Source of the DNA: Saprospiraceae bacterium
Lineage (GTDB): Bacteria; Bacteroidota; Bacteroidia; Chitinophagales; Saprospiraceae
NCBI GenBank assembly: GCA_026983735.1
Contig: JALSTN010000252.1
Span: 1 to 37,056 of the forward strand
Reading direction: 5' to 3'
DNA length: 37,056 nt
In this document: positions 35,400 to 37,056 of the stretch, piece after piece
Position numbering within the stretch: the stretch's first letter is position 1
How the letters are laid out: each line of letters begins with the position of its first letter
Translations under genes and position numbers: made by a program
The notes under the pieces: model-generated
Database searches by the model: none
What the model was told of the DNA's origin: nothing
What the model saw: the letters and a program-made list of their open reading frames with translations, nothing else

Positions 35400-35501
35400 T
35401 CGCGGTGTTCTTCCTTGCTTGCTGATCGAGGAGACAGAAGGACACCTCGATATAATATCACAGTGCTGTCGTAACGTTTAAGAGTCCTAAATACCTCTAG
35501 A

Positions 35502-37013
35502 GTGAAAATCCTCGACAAATACCTTGTCAAAAGTTTTGTGCCGCCGTTTCTGTTGGCAACATTTATTGCATTGTTTGTATTGATAATGCAGACATTGTGG
35601 CTGTATATAGATGATATCTTAGGCAAAGGAGCAGACTTGTTGGTCGTCCTGCAGTTATTGTTTTACTTGTCTATGTCTTTAGTGCCTATGTCCCTCCCGA
35701 TCGGAGTACTCTTGAGTTCTGTTATGTTGTTTGGAAATTTGTCCGAGAGGTTTGAGTTGTCTAGTATGAAATCTATTGGACTTTCGATGCTCCGTATAAT
35801 GCGCCCATTGATCGTAGTGGCAATGGGTATAAGTGTTTTTTCCTATGTGTTTTACGATTCTATCATTCCGTACTCCAATCTGAAATTTAAATCGCGGCTC
35901 TATGATCTCAGTCGCCAAAAACCTACCCTAAATCTCGAGGAACAAGCTTTTAATGATGATTTCAAGGGGTTTAATATTTATTTCAAGAAAAAAGATGCAG
36001 ATGGACGGCATATCCATGACGTTATTATCTATCAAAGCAAGAAGAGAGGCGGTAGTAAAAAACTCAATGTCATTACAGCAGCTTCGGGCGAGATGTTCAA
36101 TTCTCATAAAGGCAACTATTTCATACTGAAACTTTACAATGGCCATATCTATCGGGATATGTCTAAGGATAGAAGCTTGACAGAGGGAAGTCATCCCTTC
36201 GTCAGAACACATTTTAAAGAGTGGATGAAGGTGTTTGATTTATCTGAATTTGATTTGGACCGGACAAATGAAGAGCTCTTCAAGTCTCATCAGACAATGA
36301 AAAATAGCTTTACGCTTCGTCGAGATATCGATTCGTTTAAAAATAAAGTAATCTATTATGAAAAGCAACAGATAAGAGAGCTAACTCGATTAAAACACGA
36401 CACTTCAAGTGCAACTTCCAAGCCAGCCAAAACGAAGAGAAAGGTTAAGTCCGCCCTTGCCAATTATAAGCAGTTGGACTCTATCCGATGGGATACAGTT
36501 CGGGCATTTGCACAGACCTTCCCTAAAGAGGAACAAGTTATATTAGCAAGGAAGCTCATCCAATCGGTCAATAGAAAACACGAGCGCTTAAAGAGCTATC
36601 GGCAGTCTAGGCGTCGGTTGTGGGATAAAATCAAATCACATACTTATGAGCTCAACATCAAGTATAGCTTTTCGTTAGCTTGTCTTATTTTCTTGTTTAT
36701 CGGTGCGCCGATGGGCGCCATTATCCGAAAGGGGGGATTCGGATATCCTATCTTGATCTCAGTATCGTTTTTCGTGATTTTTATACTCTCGACCATCTTG
36801 TGTAAAAAACTTATGGAGAGTAATGCTATCACTGCTTTTTGGGCTGCATGGATTCCTTTGCTGGTCTTAGTACCTATCGGTGGAATGCTGACCTATCAGG
36901 CTATGTTGGATGCGCGTTTTGAATGGTTGAGGCGCTTTGCCCTGTTCGTTAACCCAAAGCGTGCAATAGAATTCGTAACGAGGCGCAATTGGACAAAAAA
37001 AGCAAGTGTTTAG
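35502..37013 (+). CDS. LptF/LptG-family (YjgP/YjgQ) permease
   Basis: The 503-aa protein begins MKILDKYLVKSFVPPFLLAT, the conserved N-terminal helix of YjgP/YjgQ permeases. It has an N-terminal block of three helices (to about residue 120), a periplasmic beta-jellyroll-type region (FNIYFKKKDADGRHIHDVII, then FILKLYNGHIYRD) and a C-terminal block of three helices (from about 390, LACLIFLFIGAPMGAIIRKG). LptF/G with LptB extracts LPS from the inner membrane for transport to the outer membrane. A charged insertion of about 90 residues (RLKHDTSSATSKPAKTKRK region) between the jellyroll and the last helices makes it longer than E. coli LptF/G. The start codon is GTG. It appears to be a separate transcription unit. 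Confidence 0.92.
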   Translation: MKILDKYLVKSFVPPFLLATFIALFVLIMQTLWLYIDDILGKGADLLVVLQLLFYLSMSLVPMSLPIGVLLSSVMLFGNLSERFELSSMKSIGLSMLRIMRPLIVVAMGISVFSYVFYDSIIPYSNLKFKSRLYDLSRQKPTLNLEEQAFNDDFKGFNIYFKKKDADGRHIHDVIIYQSKKRGGSKKLNVITAASGEMFNSHKGNYFILKLYNGHIYRDMSKDRSLTEGSHPFVRTHFKEWMKVFDLSEFDLDRTNEELFKSHQTMKNSFTLRRDIDSFKNKVIYYEKQQIRELTRLKHDTSSATSKPAKTKRKVKSALANYKQLDSIRWDTVRAFAQTFPKEEQVILARKLIQSVNRKHERLKSYRQSRRRLWDKIKSHTYELNIKYSFSLACLIFLFIGAPMGAIIRKGGFGYPILISVSFFVIFILSTILCKKLMESNAITAFWAAWIPLLVLVPIGGMLTYQAMLDARFEWLRRFALFVNPKRAIEFVTRRNWTKKASV

Positions 37014-37056
37014 CTGAGGAGGCATAGCGAGCTATGGCGACGAGGGTAAATGCTTG
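37003..37056 (+). terminator. Possible terminator or structured element at the right window edge
   Basis: CAAGTGTTTA (37003-37012) can pair with TAAATGCTTG (37047-37056) through two G-T wobbles, enclosing a perfect CATAGC-GA-GCTATG hairpin (37023-37036). It overlaps the stop codon of the permease gene. The window ends at the stem, so any T-run is out of view. Confidence 0.3.

Overview
The window looks like a chromosomal segment of a Bacteroidota bacterium, most likely of the Saprospiria / Haliscomenobacter type. The signs are an AT-rich sequence, two proteins with type IX secretion (T9SS) C-terminal sorting tails, a giant HYR-repeat surface protein, TAnnTTTG-type -7 promoter motifs, and few Shine-Dalgarno sites. 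This placement is inference; no rRNA or other marker gene is present.

Layout. (1) Positions 1-9675 hold the 3' part of a giant secreted or surface protein. It has many HYR-like Cys-rich beta-sandwich modules, embedded lamin-tail-like and P-domain-like modules, a dockerin-like region, a cohesin-like domain and a T9SS tail. It ends at a strong hairpin terminator (9713-9750). (2) Positions 9917-28260 are a long co-directional block of glycan (exopolysaccharide, capsule or O-antigen) genes. In order: a sugar aminotransferase, a WbqC-family protein and a GNAT acetyltransferase (overlapping cassette); a glycosyltransferase; a Wzx-type flippase; two consecutive nucleotidyltransferase-fold proteins of unknown role; a GT4 glycosyltransferase; an AsnB-type amidotransferase; a second GT4; a Wzy/ligase-type membrane protein; a third GT4; then a bi-domain oxidoreductase, an alpha/alpha-toroid-like protein and a DUF354 protein. 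(3) Two minus-strand genes follow: a secreted CrtC/AttH lipocalin-like protein with a T9SS tail, whose 3' end overlaps the DUF354 gene convergently, and a small HAD-fold hydrolase. (4) Positions 30824-35249 carry the assembly and export part of the locus: an unusual sugar-1-phosphate transferase fused to a methyltransferase-like N-terminus, a Wza-like outer-membrane lipoprotein and a Wzc-like chain-length/tyrosine kinase with a Gly-Tyr repeat tail. (5) Positions 35502-37013 encode an LptF/LptG-type permease behind its own putative promoter.

Taken together, regions 2 and 4 make a nearly complete Wzx/Wzy-dependent polysaccharide locus. The phosphosugar transferase starts the lipid-linked repeat unit, glycosyltransferases extend it, and the aminotransferase/acetyltransferase cassette and AsnB-like enzyme decorate it. 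Wzx flips it, Wzy polymerises it, and Wzc/Wza control length and export. No sugar-nucleotide dehydratase or epimerase genes are visible, so nucleotide-sugar precursors must come from elsewhere.

The most novel-looking elements are the tandem nucleotidyltransferase-fold pair, the oxidoreductase / toroid / DUF354 trio, and the phosphosugar transferase with an apparently missing or displaced membrane helix. No tRNA, rRNA, CRISPR array or insertion sequence was recognised.
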